Assembly: GCF_000004195.4 (NCBI RefSeq)
Contig: NC_030686.2
Span: 44,026,961-44,090,960, forward strand
Reading direction: 5' to 3'
Source: Xenopus tropicalis
Lineage: Eukaryota > Chordata > Amphibia > Anura > Pipidae
DNA length: 64,000 bases
The notes beneath the pieces are model-generated. The model saw only the letters and a program-made list of their open reading frames with translations. It was not told the origin of the DNA and did not search any database. The position numbers and the translations under genes were made by a program. This document shows positions 1 to 9,120 of this stretch, in pieces (the first letter of the stretch is position 1; the number at the start of each line of letters is the position of its first letter).

Positions 1-394
1 TTTCACACCACTGTATATAAAAAAATATAGAGGCACAGGTCTTTCAGTGGGCCATTGGGTGTCTGCAGGCTGACACTGTACTGTATGTAGATATACATAT
101 ATATATATAATATTACATGTATCTCTCCAAACTAGAGGGGATGGTGCTCAGTAGGTACTGAACTTATTTGGCAGACTAAAAATGCCTGTAGCCCCAGAAC
201 CAACCCAGAAAGAAAGACATTCATGATATAGAATGTTAACATAGGTATGGGATCGGTAATACAGAAACCCTTTACCCAGAAATCTCTGAATTATGGTTAG
301 TCCATCTCCCCGAATTGGGAAAACTGGGCAGGCAGTCTTGACCCGCACAGGCCTTCTGAAAACCGGACAGCAGACAGCCCTATTTCATACCTAC
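1..394 (-). other. NAT9 intron with a MITE fragment
   Basis: No further NAT9 exon is recognisable. About 240-320 resembles the terminal part of the TA-flanked MITE seen complete at 11.06 and 54.16 kb (ggtatgggatcggtaatac, then a degenerate 'acccagaaatctctgaatta'). A TATA-rich microsatellite lies at 95-115. Confidence 0.5.
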
Positions 395-475
395 CTGGGG
401 ACATGGTGAGGTTCATATGGTACCAACAGCACACGCTGCCCTCTTAGCACAGTGTTCTCATTCACACGCATGGTC
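395..475 (-). CDS. NAT9: NAT9 first coding exon (partial gene)
   Basis: The exon starts after a CAG acceptor preceded by a pyrimidine-rich tract, has 4 nt of 5' UTR, and the ATG begins at 471. It encodes MRVNENTVLRGQRVLLVPYE followed by PHHVP, then splits an Arg codon at a GTAGGT donor (intron from 394 downward). This closely parallels the N terminus of vertebrate NAT9 (MRLNQNTLLLGKKVVLVPY...HVPRYHEW), a GNAT-type N-acetyltransferase-like protein reported to act on microtubule stability. The rest of the acetyltransferase domain must lie left of the window; no matching exon is visible in 1-394. The gene reads away from TMEM104, as in human. The upstream in-frame residues belong to the intron, so the ATG at 471 is the start. 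Only 25 codons are present, but identification is strong because the match and the synteny agree. Confidence 0.88.
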
Positions 476-619
476 CTGCAACACAGAGGAGACGTGACAA
501 TGAGCACAAAACAGAGCTGCACAAATGAAACATAAGAATGTGTAGGCAAGTGTGGATTAACAAGGTAACACAACTATAGAATGTTGTGCTGTCAAGGCTG
601 CAGGGTATAAGGGTTCCCA

Positions 620-1805
620 TTCAGGACATAGACCCAAACAGGTCTGGTCTGGGGTTCAAAATAGGCCTTGGCATTCCAAGTACCCAGAGGCGCAAACAGC
701 CCCCCAGCCCAATAAATAGTAACTGTCTATGGCACCTTACAGCAGCCCCTCTGGCATTTGCCTGAACCCACAGATTGCCAGTCTGGGCCTGGGTCCTGGC
801 ATTCCCAGTACCCAGAGGCACAAACAGCCCCCCCAGCCCAATAAATAGTGAGTGACTATGGCACCTTACAGCAGCCCCTCTGGCATTTGCCTGAACCCAC
901 AGATTGCCAGTCTGGGCCTGGGTCCTGGCATTCCAAGTACCCAGAGGCCCAAACAGCCCCCCCAGCCCAATAAATAGTGAGTGTCTATGGCATCTTACAG
1001 CAGCCCCTCTGGCATTTGCCTGAACCCACAGATTGCCAGTCTGGGCCTGGGTCCTGGCATTCCAAGTACCCAGAGGCCCAAACAGCCCCCCCAGCCCAAT
1101 AAATAGTGAGTGTCTATGGCACCTTACAGCAGCCCTTCTGGCATTTGCCTGAACCCACAGATTGCCAGTCTGGGCCTGGGTCCTGGCATTCCAAGTACCC
1201 AGAGGCCCAAACAGCCCCCCCAGCCCAATAAATAGTGACTGTCTATGGCATCTTACAGCAGCCCCTCTAGCATTTGCCTGAACCCACAGATTGCCAGTCT
1301 GGGCCTGGGTCCTGGCATTCCAAGTACCCAGAGGCCCAAACAGCCCCCCCCCCCCAGCCCAATAAATAGTGACTGTCTATGGCACCTTACAGCAGCCCCT
1401 CTGGCATATGCCTGAACCCACAGATTGCCAGTCTGGGCCTGAGTCCTGGCATTCCAAGTACCCAGAGGCACAAACAGCCCCCCAGCCCAATAAATAGTGA
1501 CTGTCTATGGCACCTTACAGCAGCCCCTCTGGCATTTGCCTGAACCCACAGATTGCCAGTCTGGGCCTGGGTCCTGGCATTCCAAGTACCCAGAGGCCCA
1601 AACAGCCCCCCCCCCCAGCCCAATAAATAGTGACTATGGCACCTTACAGCAGCCCCTCTGACATTTGCCTGAACCCACAGATTGCCAGTCTGGGCCTGGG
1701 TCCTGGCATTCCAAGTACCCAGAGGCACAAACAGCCCCCCCAGCCCAATAAATAGTGAGTGACTATGGCACCTTACAGCAGCCCCTCTGGCATTTGCCTG
1801 AACCC
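620..1805 (-). repeat. 129-bp G-rich minisatellite, array A (about 9 copies) in NAT9 intron
   Basis: Nine copies of a unit of about 129 bp. On the plus strand each contains cccagaggcccaaacagc, a C run of 6-10, cccaataaatagtgactg and ccacagattgccagtctggg. It is the reverse complement of array B at 3.35-5.06 kb, and the homology continues about 30 bp past the distal end of each array (ggaatgccaaggcctatt on the G-rich strand). The G-rich strand is minus, the non-template strand for NAT9. At least five units fit the G3+N1-7 quadruplex pattern on that strand. Confidence 0.95.
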
Positions 1806-2589
1806 ACAGAACTAAAGAGCTGCTTTACATATAGGCATTTAGACTGGAACGGGGCACCCTCAGATTCTGATAGTGTCGGACTGGGCCTGCTAGGGTCCCC
1901 CTTAGAAACTAACATAACTCAATAATTAGATGGAGACAGTGCCAGTTGGTATAGAGGCTCATGGTAGAAATAAGAAAGGGTTAGTAGGAATAACCCAAGA
2001 CAGAGAGAGATGCGCTGGTACCCTGGCAGGCCAGTCTGACTCTGGATTCTGCCCTTTACTGGGAAGATGAGCCCAGTGAATGGGGGACCAAATGGAAGGC
2101 AAATACTTGGCACTTCTGGATCGGACCTTGGGAAACCCTAATGTGCTGTTTATTGCCGGGGCCGCGGCTGTGACTAAATACAGGTAACCATGTGAATTTT
2201 ACAGCTGTTTGATGTGGTGCCATGTTCCTAGGATACCCAGCAGGGCAACACATTGGTACTAAGTATATAATCACATATAAGTTATATAAGTTATAAACCC
2301 AAACAGCTATTCTGTGAGTTGAATCCATTTACTGGTGGCCACAATGGCTATTCCCATAAACTGCCCCATGGAGCTTACACTCTAAGCTTTGTATTAGTCT
2401 GCCTCAGCTTGGGTCCCAGATCTCACTGTACAGCATTGACCTTTGATTATATATTGAGGCATTATGGGAGTTGTAGTCCAACAACAACTGGGAACAGTTT
2501 AATGAAACTAGGTGGGGGTTCCCTCTCCCTCAGAGCCACTATGAGTCCCTGCCATGATCTTATTCATTGTAACCAGAATATAAATAATG
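1806..2589. other. NAT9 intron, mostly unique sequence
   Basis: Unique sequence apart from a short 'gggagttgtagtccaacaac' segment at about 2466-2485, which is typical of DNA-transposon ends in frogs. No coding exon is recognised. Confidence 0.4.
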
Positions 2590-2643
2590 TGCAAGGAAGT
2601 GACCGGTTCTACCCACACCGGTAATGGCAAACCTTCCGCTTAC

Positions 2644-2720
2644 CCGGCTTTCTCACAGAACTTCCGCCCCACCAGCGCCGTCTTACACGTGATTTCCTCG
2701 AAGCCACGCCCAGGTGACGC
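2644..2720 (-). other. NAT9: Candidate NAT9 non-coding exon 1 (3' boundary only)
   Basis: On the minus strand the sequence reads GCCGG|GTAAGC, a good donor at 2643/2644, within the CpG-rich block. Joining to the acceptor at 475/476 would give a leader directly upstream of the NAT9 ATG. The 5' limit given here is arbitrary. Confidence 0.4.
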
Positions 2721-2799
2721 GTCCGGAAGTCTCTGTGGCGCTGCGGGTTGTTGTTCGGCAACCGGGGATTGGTTGGCTCGGCATGTGACCCGCTTTACT

Positions 2800-2847
2800 C
2801 CTCGGCATGTGATTCTAGAACTCCCGGAACTCTCAGGGGGAAGAATG
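2800..2847 (+). other. TMEM104: Candidate TMEM104 non-coding exon 1 (donor only)
   Basis: AATG|GTAACT at 2847/2848 is a possible 5' splice site on the plus strand. An alternative is GGGGC|GTAAGC near 2924. Either could splice to the candidate exon at 6764 or directly to 9035. Boundaries are uncertain. Confidence 0.3.
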
Positions 2848-2890
2848 GTAACTAGGGGCAACCGGGGTTCCACAATATGGGGATAAGTTG

Positions 2891-3344
2891 TCAGTGGGGC
2901 AACAGGGTGGAGTATTTACGGGGCGTAAGCTGCCCGGCACCCTGTGTGTAACCTGCCCTACTGCATTAATACTCTGAGCAGTTCTCTGGCAGAGCTACAG
3001 CTGTAGGATAGGAATGGCTTAGGCTTTATTATATAGTACAGGGGAGCTGTGTAGAGTTGCAGTTACGCCAGCCCCTTTCTCTCATTCTTTGCCTTGGACC
3101 AGAGGCAGTACCCATGGACTGTGCACAGAACTGTGTGTTTTATACAGTATGTCGGACCTTTGGCTGCAGCTTTATTTGTTTCTTTCCTGCTATTGCTCTA
3201 CAGGGTCACTGCAATTATGGTTATTTCTTACTGATAGGGTTGTTTTCTTATGTTTCACCCTTTTTAATATGGGAAATGGGTCTCATTAGTCTAAAGAGCT
3301 GACTGTTTGAGTTGAGCACTCAGTACTATGGCCACATTTAGTGA
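2891..3344 (+). other. TMEM104 proximal intron or leader, unique sequence
   Basis: No exon or repeat is recognised between the CpG block and array B. The short ORFs here have no recognisable homology. Confidence 0.4.
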
Positions 3345-5060
3345 TATGTGGGTCAGGCCCAGACTGGCAATCTGTGGGTTCAGGCAAATGCCAGAGGGGC
3401 TGCTGTAAGGTGCCATAGACACTCACTATTTATTGGGCTGGGGGGGCTGTTTGTGCCTCTGGGTACTTGGAATGCCAGGACCCAGGCCCAGACTGGCAAT
3501 CTGTGGGTTCAGGCAAATGCCAGAGGGGCTGCTGTAAGGTGCCATAGACAGTCACTATTTATTGGGCTGGGGGGGCTGTTTGGGCCTCTGGGTACTTGGA
3601 ATGCCAGGGCCCAGGCCCAGACTGGCAATCTGTGGGTTCAGGCAAATGCCAGAGGGGCTGCTGTAAGATGCCATAGTCACTATTTATTGGGCTGGGGGGG
3701 GGGCTGTTTGGGCCTCTGGGTACTTGGAATGCCAGGACCCAGGCCCAGACTGGCAATCTGTGGGTTCAGGCAAATGCCAGAGGGGCTGCTGTAAGATGCC
3801 ATAGACACTCACTATTTATTGGGCTGGGGGGGGGGGCTGTTTGGGCCTCTGGGTACTTGGAATGCCAGGACCCAGGCCCAGACTGGCAATCTGTGGGTTC
3901 AGGCAAATGCCAGAGGGGCTGCTGTAAGGTGCCATAGACACTCACTATTTATTGGGCTGGGGGGGCTGTTTGTGCCTCTGGGTACTGGGAATGCCAGGAC
4001 CCAGGCCCAGACTGGCAATCTGTGGGTTCAGGCAAATGCCAGAGGGGCTGCTGTAAGGTGCCACAGACAGTCACTATTTATTGGGCTGGGGGGGCTGTTT
4101 GGGCCTCTGTGTACTTGGAATGCCAGGGCCCAGGCCCAGACTGGCAATCTGTGGGTTCAGGCAAATGCCAGAGGGGCTGCTGTAAGATGCCATAGACACT
4201 CACTATTTATTGGGCTGGGGGGGGGGCTGTTTGTGCCTCTGGGTACTTGGAATGCCAGGACCCAGGTCCAGACTGGCAATCTGTGGGTTCAGGCAAATGC
4301 CAGAGGGGCTGCTGTAAGATGCCATAGACACTCACTATTTATTGGGCTGGGGGGGGGGGGCTGTTTGTGCCTCTGGGTACTTGGAATGCCAGGACCCAGG
4401 TCCAGACTGGCAATCTGTGGGTTCAGGCAAATGCCAGAGGGGCTGCTGTAAGGTGCCATAGTCACTATTTATTGGGCTGGGGGGCTGTTTGGGCCTCTGG
4501 GTACTTGGAATGCCAGGACCCAGGCCCAGACTGGCAATCTGTGGGTTCAGGCAAATGCCAGAGGGGCTGCTGTAAGGTGCCATAGACACTCACTATTTAT
4601 TGGGCTGGGGGGGCTGTTTGTGCCTCTGGGTACTTGGAATGCCAGGGCCCAGGCCCAGACTGGCAATCTGTGGGTTCAGGCAAATGCCAGAGGGGCTGCT
4701 GTAAGATGCCATAGACAGTCACTATTTATTGGGCTGGGGGGGGGGGGCTGTTTGGGCCTCTGGGTACTTGGAATGCCAGGACCCAGGCCCAGACTGGCAA
4801 TCTGTGGGTTCAGGCAAATGCCAGAGGGGCTGCTGTAAGGTGCCATAGACAGTCACTATTTATTGGGCTGGGGGGGGGGGGGGCTGTTTGGGCCTCTGGG
4901 TACTTGGAATGCCAGGACCCAGGCCCAGACTGGCAATCTGTGGGTTCAGGCAAATGCCAGAGGGGCTGCTGTAAGGTGCCATAGTCACTATTTATTGGGC
5001 TGGGGGGGGGGGGGGGGGCTGTTTGGGCCTCTGGGTACTTGGAATGCCAAGGCCTATTTG
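3345..5060 (+). repeat. 129-bp G-rich minisatellite, array B (about 13 copies) in TMEM104 intron 1
   Basis: Thirteen copies of the array A unit in the opposite orientation. The plus strand reads gggctg, a run of 6-16 G, ctgtttgggcctctggg in each unit. Eight units keep TTTGGGCC and so fit a canonical quadruplex (loops about 2, 6 and 5 nt). Five have TTTGTGCC, which breaks the third G run. The G-rich strand is non-template for TMEM104. Long ORFs across it are shadows of the repeat. Confidence 0.95.
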
Positions 5061-5300
5061 AACCCAAGGCCAAGCCTCCCAGGGCCTACCCTATTTTAAA
5101 TGCCAGACCTGGTAATATCATCACAAACAGAAGGCGCAGTTGGCATTAAAAATAGGCCCTGGCAGGCTTGGCCTGGGATTCAAAGTAGGCCCTGGCTTTT
5201 CAACTACACAGAGGCCCAAATAGCCCCCTACAAGTCCAATAAATAGTGACTGTCTATGGCATCTTACAGCAGCCCCTCCACCTCACCTATGAATGTTAAT
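5061..5300 (-). repeat. Diverged inverted single unit of the 129-bp repeat
   Basis: From about 5195 to 5280 the sequence reads cagaggcccaaatagccccc, then ccaataaatagtgactgtct and cttacagcagcccctcc, which is one diverged unit in array A orientation. It faces array B, so together they form a foldback. This suggests the array grew inside one arm of a palindromic element. Confidence 0.75.
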
Positions 5301-5849
5301 GGGTTAAATGAGTTGTTTTTAGTTCTGCACCATTTCTACCTGCCCGGCGGATGGCAGTTGCACTAGAGTAGAGGCTTTTTGATGACACAAGGTCATGTGA
5401 TTTCCAATAAAGGGGCTTTATGGCGTATAGAGGATAACATTCTATCGAGATTGAATCACTGAGTCTCCCCTGAGAGCCATATGAAAAGCCGATTTGTTAG
5501 CATTCAGAAGCACGGGGGTTCTTACTGCCGGCCATCAATTACAGGGAGGCTGCTTTATTTTCCAACACATACGGCAGCAGCAGACAAATGCCTCCCAAGA
5601 TCCCATAACAAAACCATGGGCAAAAAGGTTTCCCAATCTAATTTACAGGACAATGCCGCTCCGGTGGCCGAGCGCTTCCTGGAATACTAAGAGCAAGGGT
5701 GGTTGGGAGTCATAAAAGAAGATGAAATGTTTCCTTAATGGATGGTTTCTCAGTCCGGTGCGGTATCTGATGCAGCATAGACAGTGGCGCAGTGTGTGTC
5801 TGTGATGGAATTGTGCTAAACTGCCATAAAGCGATGCTATCACCTTATG
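5301..5849 (+). other. TMEM104 intron, no recognised feature
   Basis: Unique sequence. Short ORFs on both strands show no family resemblance or splice-supported coding structure. Confidence 0.4.
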
Positions 5850-5857
5850 TCTTATGA

Positions 5858-6334
5858 CAGGGCCGCCATCAGAAATCACGGGGCCCCTCACAACAAAATT
5901 TTCTGGGCCCCCCCTCCTCCCACGCCCCCAATGGCCCCTCCCCCAGTGACCCCTCCCATCAATACAAAGGACACACAGACATTGGTAGCCAGGGCCCCCC
6001 TAAAACATTTGTGGCCAGGGGTACATTTTGCATTGGTGCCAGCCCAGGGCCCCTAAAACATTGGTGGTTCTCCCCCACATACTATGGCTTGCTCCAAAAG
6101 CATCCTCCAGCTCCCCCCCAAGCATGCTCCCGCCCAAGCATCCTCCAGTTCCCCCACCCAGCATCCTCCTGCCTCCCCCAGGGTGCTCCCCAAGCATCCT
6201 CCAGTTCCCCCCCAAGCATCCTCCAGTTCCCCCCCAAGCATCCTCCAGTTCCCCCCAAGCATCCTCCAGTTCCCCCCAGGGCCCCCCAAGCATCCTCCAG
6301 ATGTACTCCCTGTGCCCCCCTGATGGCGGCCCTG
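5858..6334. mobile_element. hAT-type MITE with internal C-rich short tandem array
   Basis: Terminal inverted repeats CAGGGCCGCCATCA (5858) and TGATGGCGGCCCTG (ends 6334) are flanked by a perfect 8-bp duplication, tcttatga, at 5850-5857 and 6335-6342. An 8-bp duplication is the hallmark of hAT elements. The interior (about 6105-6300) has expanded into a tandem repeat of 20-24 bp (agcatcctccagttccccc) on a C-rich strand. It encodes no transposase. Confidence 0.9.
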
Positions 6335-6342
6335 TCTTATGA

Positions 6343-6763
6343 TTTTAGTTTGCTAAGGCAAGCAGCATGGCAGACCCGTCTTGTAAATTTGCTATAGTTT
6401 TGTGCATGCTTTACCCTCAAACGTTTATGCCCCCCCTGTTTGGTTGCTAGGGTAAATTGGGCCCTAGCTACCAGATAGCTGTGGCGTTTCCAAACTGGGG
6501 AGCTGCTGAAAAAAAAGCAAAATCATCTAAAAACCACAAAAAAATGATGTCCATCTGCAAACTGACTGAAAGTTAATTTAAAGGTTAACAACTCCATAAA
6601 AAGTCAAAAACATTTTTAAAGGGAAAGTTTGCCTGCAATGGAGAAGCCCCAGTAGAATTGTGCTGACTACAAAAGTGGAAATAAGTGTTTTTCCCCCGTC
6701 ATTGCTGGGCGGGCAGGACTCAGTTCCCCTCTCCTCATCGTGTCTGTGGCTTTGTCTCTCTAG
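6343..6763 (+). other. TMEM104 intron with MITE remnants
   Basis: Segments such as 'tttggttgctagggtaaatt' (about 6440) resemble the interior of T2-type MITEs elsewhere in the window. No gene is seen. Confidence 0.4.
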
Positions 6764-6887
6764 ATAGGAAGCTCCTTCCGAGGTCTCCCCGTCGCTTCGG
6801 ATTATGTGTGAGGCACAGTGATTGGGCGCTGCCGGGCCTGCTCACCCAACCAGCCGACTGATAAGGATTCTAAGGACAGGAGAGCCA
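6764..6887 (+). other. TMEM104: Candidate TMEM104 non-coding 5' exon
   Basis: A pyrimidine-rich acceptor (tttgtctctctag|) at 6763 and a consensus donor (GAGCCA|GTGAGT) at 6887/6888 bound 124 nt that are richer in CpG than the flanks. It contains one short upstream ORF (ATGTGTGAGGCACAGTGA, 5 codons). Splicing to the acceptor at 9034 would place it just upstream of the TMEM104 start. It could instead be an alternative first exon. Confidence 0.45.
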
Positions 6888-6965
6888 GTGAGTAGCATTT
6901 TGTTTTCTTCATCCCTCTCTGGTGCAGAATTTAAGCTTTAGATTTGTCTCATTCATTTTACCAAG

Positions 6966-8330
6966 ATTGTAAGCTCACTGGGGCAAGAGTCCCCATCAGT
7001 CCCTGCCCCAGTGAGCTTACAATCTAAGGTCCCTATCCCATTCCCATCAGTCCCTGCCCGAGTGAGCTTACAATCTAAGGTCCCTATCCCATTCCCATCA
7101 GCCCCTGCCCGAGTGAGCTTACAATCTAAGGTCCCTATCCCATTCCCATCAGTCCCTGCCCCAGTGAGCTTACAATCTAAGGTCCCTATCACATTCCCAT
7201 CAGTCCCTGCCCCAGTGAGCTTACAATCTAAGGTCCCTATCCCATTCCCATCAGTCCCTGCCCCAGTGAGCTTACAATCTAAGGTCCCTATCACATTCCC
7301 ATCAGTCCCTGCCCCAGTGAGCTTACAATCTAAGGGCCCTATCACATTCCCATCAGTCTCTGCCCCAGTGAGCTTACAATCTAAGGTCCCTTATCACATT
7401 CCCATCAGTCCCTGCCCCAGTGAGCTTACAATCTAAGGTCCCTATCCCATTCCCATCAGCCCCTGCCCCAGTGAGCTTACAATCTAAGGTCCCTCTCCAG
7501 TTCCCATCAGCCCCTGCCCCAGTGGAGCTTACAATCTAAGGTCCCTCTCCAGTTCCCATCAGCCCCTGCCCCAGTGGAACTTACAATCTAAGGTCCCTAT
7601 CCCATTCTCATCTGTCCCTGCCCCAGTGAGCTTACAATCTAAGGTCCCTCTCCAGTTCCCATCAGTCCCTGCCCCAGTGGAGCTTACAGTCTAAGGTCCC
7701 TATCACATTCCCATCAGCCCCTGCCCCAGTGAGCTTACAATCTAAGGTCCCTATCCCATTCCCATCAGTCCCTGCCCCAGTGGAGCTTACAATCTAAGGT
7801 CCCTATCCCATTCCCATCAGTCCCTGCCCCAGTGGAGCTTACAATCTAAGGTCCCTATCCCATTCCCATCAGTCCCTGCCCCAGTGGAACTTACAATCTA
7901 AGGTCCCTATCCCATTCCCATCAGTCCCTGCCCCAGTGGAGCTTACAATCTAAGGTCCCTATCACATTCCCATGAGTGCCTGCCCCAGTGAGCTTACAAT
8001 CTAAGGTCCCTATCACATTCCCATCAGTCCCTGCCCCAGTGAGCTTACAATCTAAGGTCCCTATCACATTTCCATCAGTCCCTGCCCCAGTGAGCTTACA
8101 ATCTAAGATCCCTATCACATATTCCCATCAGTCCCTGCCCCAGTGAGCTTACAATCTAAGGTCCCTATCCCATTCCCATCAGTCCCTGCCCCAGTGGAGC
8201 TTACAGTCTAAGGCCCCTATCACATTCCCATCAGTCCCTGCCCCAGTGAGCTTACAATCTAAGGTCCCTATCACATTCCCATCAGCCCCTGCCCCAGTGA
8301 GCTTACAATCTAAGGTCCCTATCCCTATGA
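6966..8330 (+). repeat. 51-bp minisatellite (about 26 copies) in TMEM104 intron
   Basis: Unit: ccagtgagcttacaatctaa plus ggtccctatcccattcccat plus cagtccctgcc. Some copies carry an extra g (cagtggagctt). The motif 'attgtaagctcactggggca' just before the array resembles the 3' end of L2/CR1-type LINEs, a possible source (inference). Open frames across it arise from the repeat. Confidence 0.95.
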
Positions 8331-9034
8331 TAAGGGGAACTTTAACCCCCTCCTCCCACCATGTTTTTGGTTGGACCATTGGATCTTCTCGTTTACAGCT
8401 AATAACTGTTGTTTATTAACGTACTTCAGGATCTGCCGGTGGGCCCCAGCCAAGGACAGTGCCCACCAGCCCATTTTTTTTTTCCACCATAGCCCTGTGT
8501 GACACCTATTCCATTTAGCTGTGTCAGATTGTTGTGAGAGTAGATACATAGGTCTGGGCTTACTAGTGGGCCCTGGGAGGCCCATCTCTGTGCATGGAGA
8601 TACGGTGGCCTTTTTAATATTCTGCAGGGCAGAGACTGCACACCATCAGTTATTAATCTACAAATCTCTTGCTTTCCCAAAAGCCTTTGCGCAGGTACAG
8701 GTCCTGCCATTAGAAGCAGCAGGGGGCCTTGTTCCAATATATCCTTTATCAAAGGGATGCCTGTCATTGGCTTATGATGATTCTCCATTAACCCTTGCTT
8801 TTATGTCCATGCAGTGATACTTGCTTATTGGTTACCTTCACTGCCAGGTGTCACTGCGGGCAATTGCATTGGTGCTGGGCTAGTAAGGGAGGGATGAACC
8901 AGGCAACAACATGGCCGAGTACGCACAGCAGGCCATGACCTGAGCATTAGGGGTTACTAGTTACTAGAGGGTTAATGCACTTGGTTTGTGGTTTAATGTT
9001 GCCTTTTAACTCATGCACTGTTTATTTCCTACAG
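8331..9034 (+). other. TMEM104 intron preceding the first coding exon
   Basis: Unique sequence ending in the acceptor tttatttcctacag at 9021-9034. ORFs here have no recognisable product. Confidence 0.5.
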
Positions 9035-9120
9035 CTTTTTGGATTTCGCTCTTCTGTTCCACACCCCCCGCAACCATGGCAGGAGATATAACAGAAACAG
9101 GGGAGCTCTACTCTCCATTT
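9035..9120 (+). CDS. TMEM104: TMEM104 coding exon 1 (with 41 nt 5' UTR)
   Basis: Acceptor ...cctacag|cttttt, ATG at 9076 in context caaccATGG, 15 codons to the GTAAGT donor at 9121. Phase 0 exit. Confidence 0.92.

Larger units (their letters stand above)
2590..2890. promoter_or_regulatory. Probable divergent NAT9/TMEM104 promoter (CpG island)
   Basis: A local CpG-rich block in otherwise CpG-poor DNA. It contains ETS-type cores (ttccgc at 2634 and 2661; gtccggaagt near 2719), an E-box-like acgtga (about 2687), a CCAAT box on the minus strand (gggattgg about 2765) and no TATA box. It lies between the NAT9 first coding exon (minus) and TMEM104 (plus), which are divergent neighbours in human. 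The start sites are inferred; none can be fixed from sequence alone. Confidence 0.65.

Noticed and set aside
148..348. Second NAT9 exon
   Set aside because: The minus-strand ORF contains 'YHEC', reminiscent of the YHEW that follows in NAT9, but the surrounding residues do not match and the DNA is a MITE fragment.
3348..5099. ORFs encoding GNLWVQANARGAAVRCH-like repeats
   Set aside because: They are translations of the 129-bp repeat, with frame changes at each poly-G run.
9013..9075. Upstream in-frame extension of the TMEM104 N terminus
   Set aside because: The acceptor at 9034 and the match of MAGDITETGELY to orthologues fix the start at 9076.
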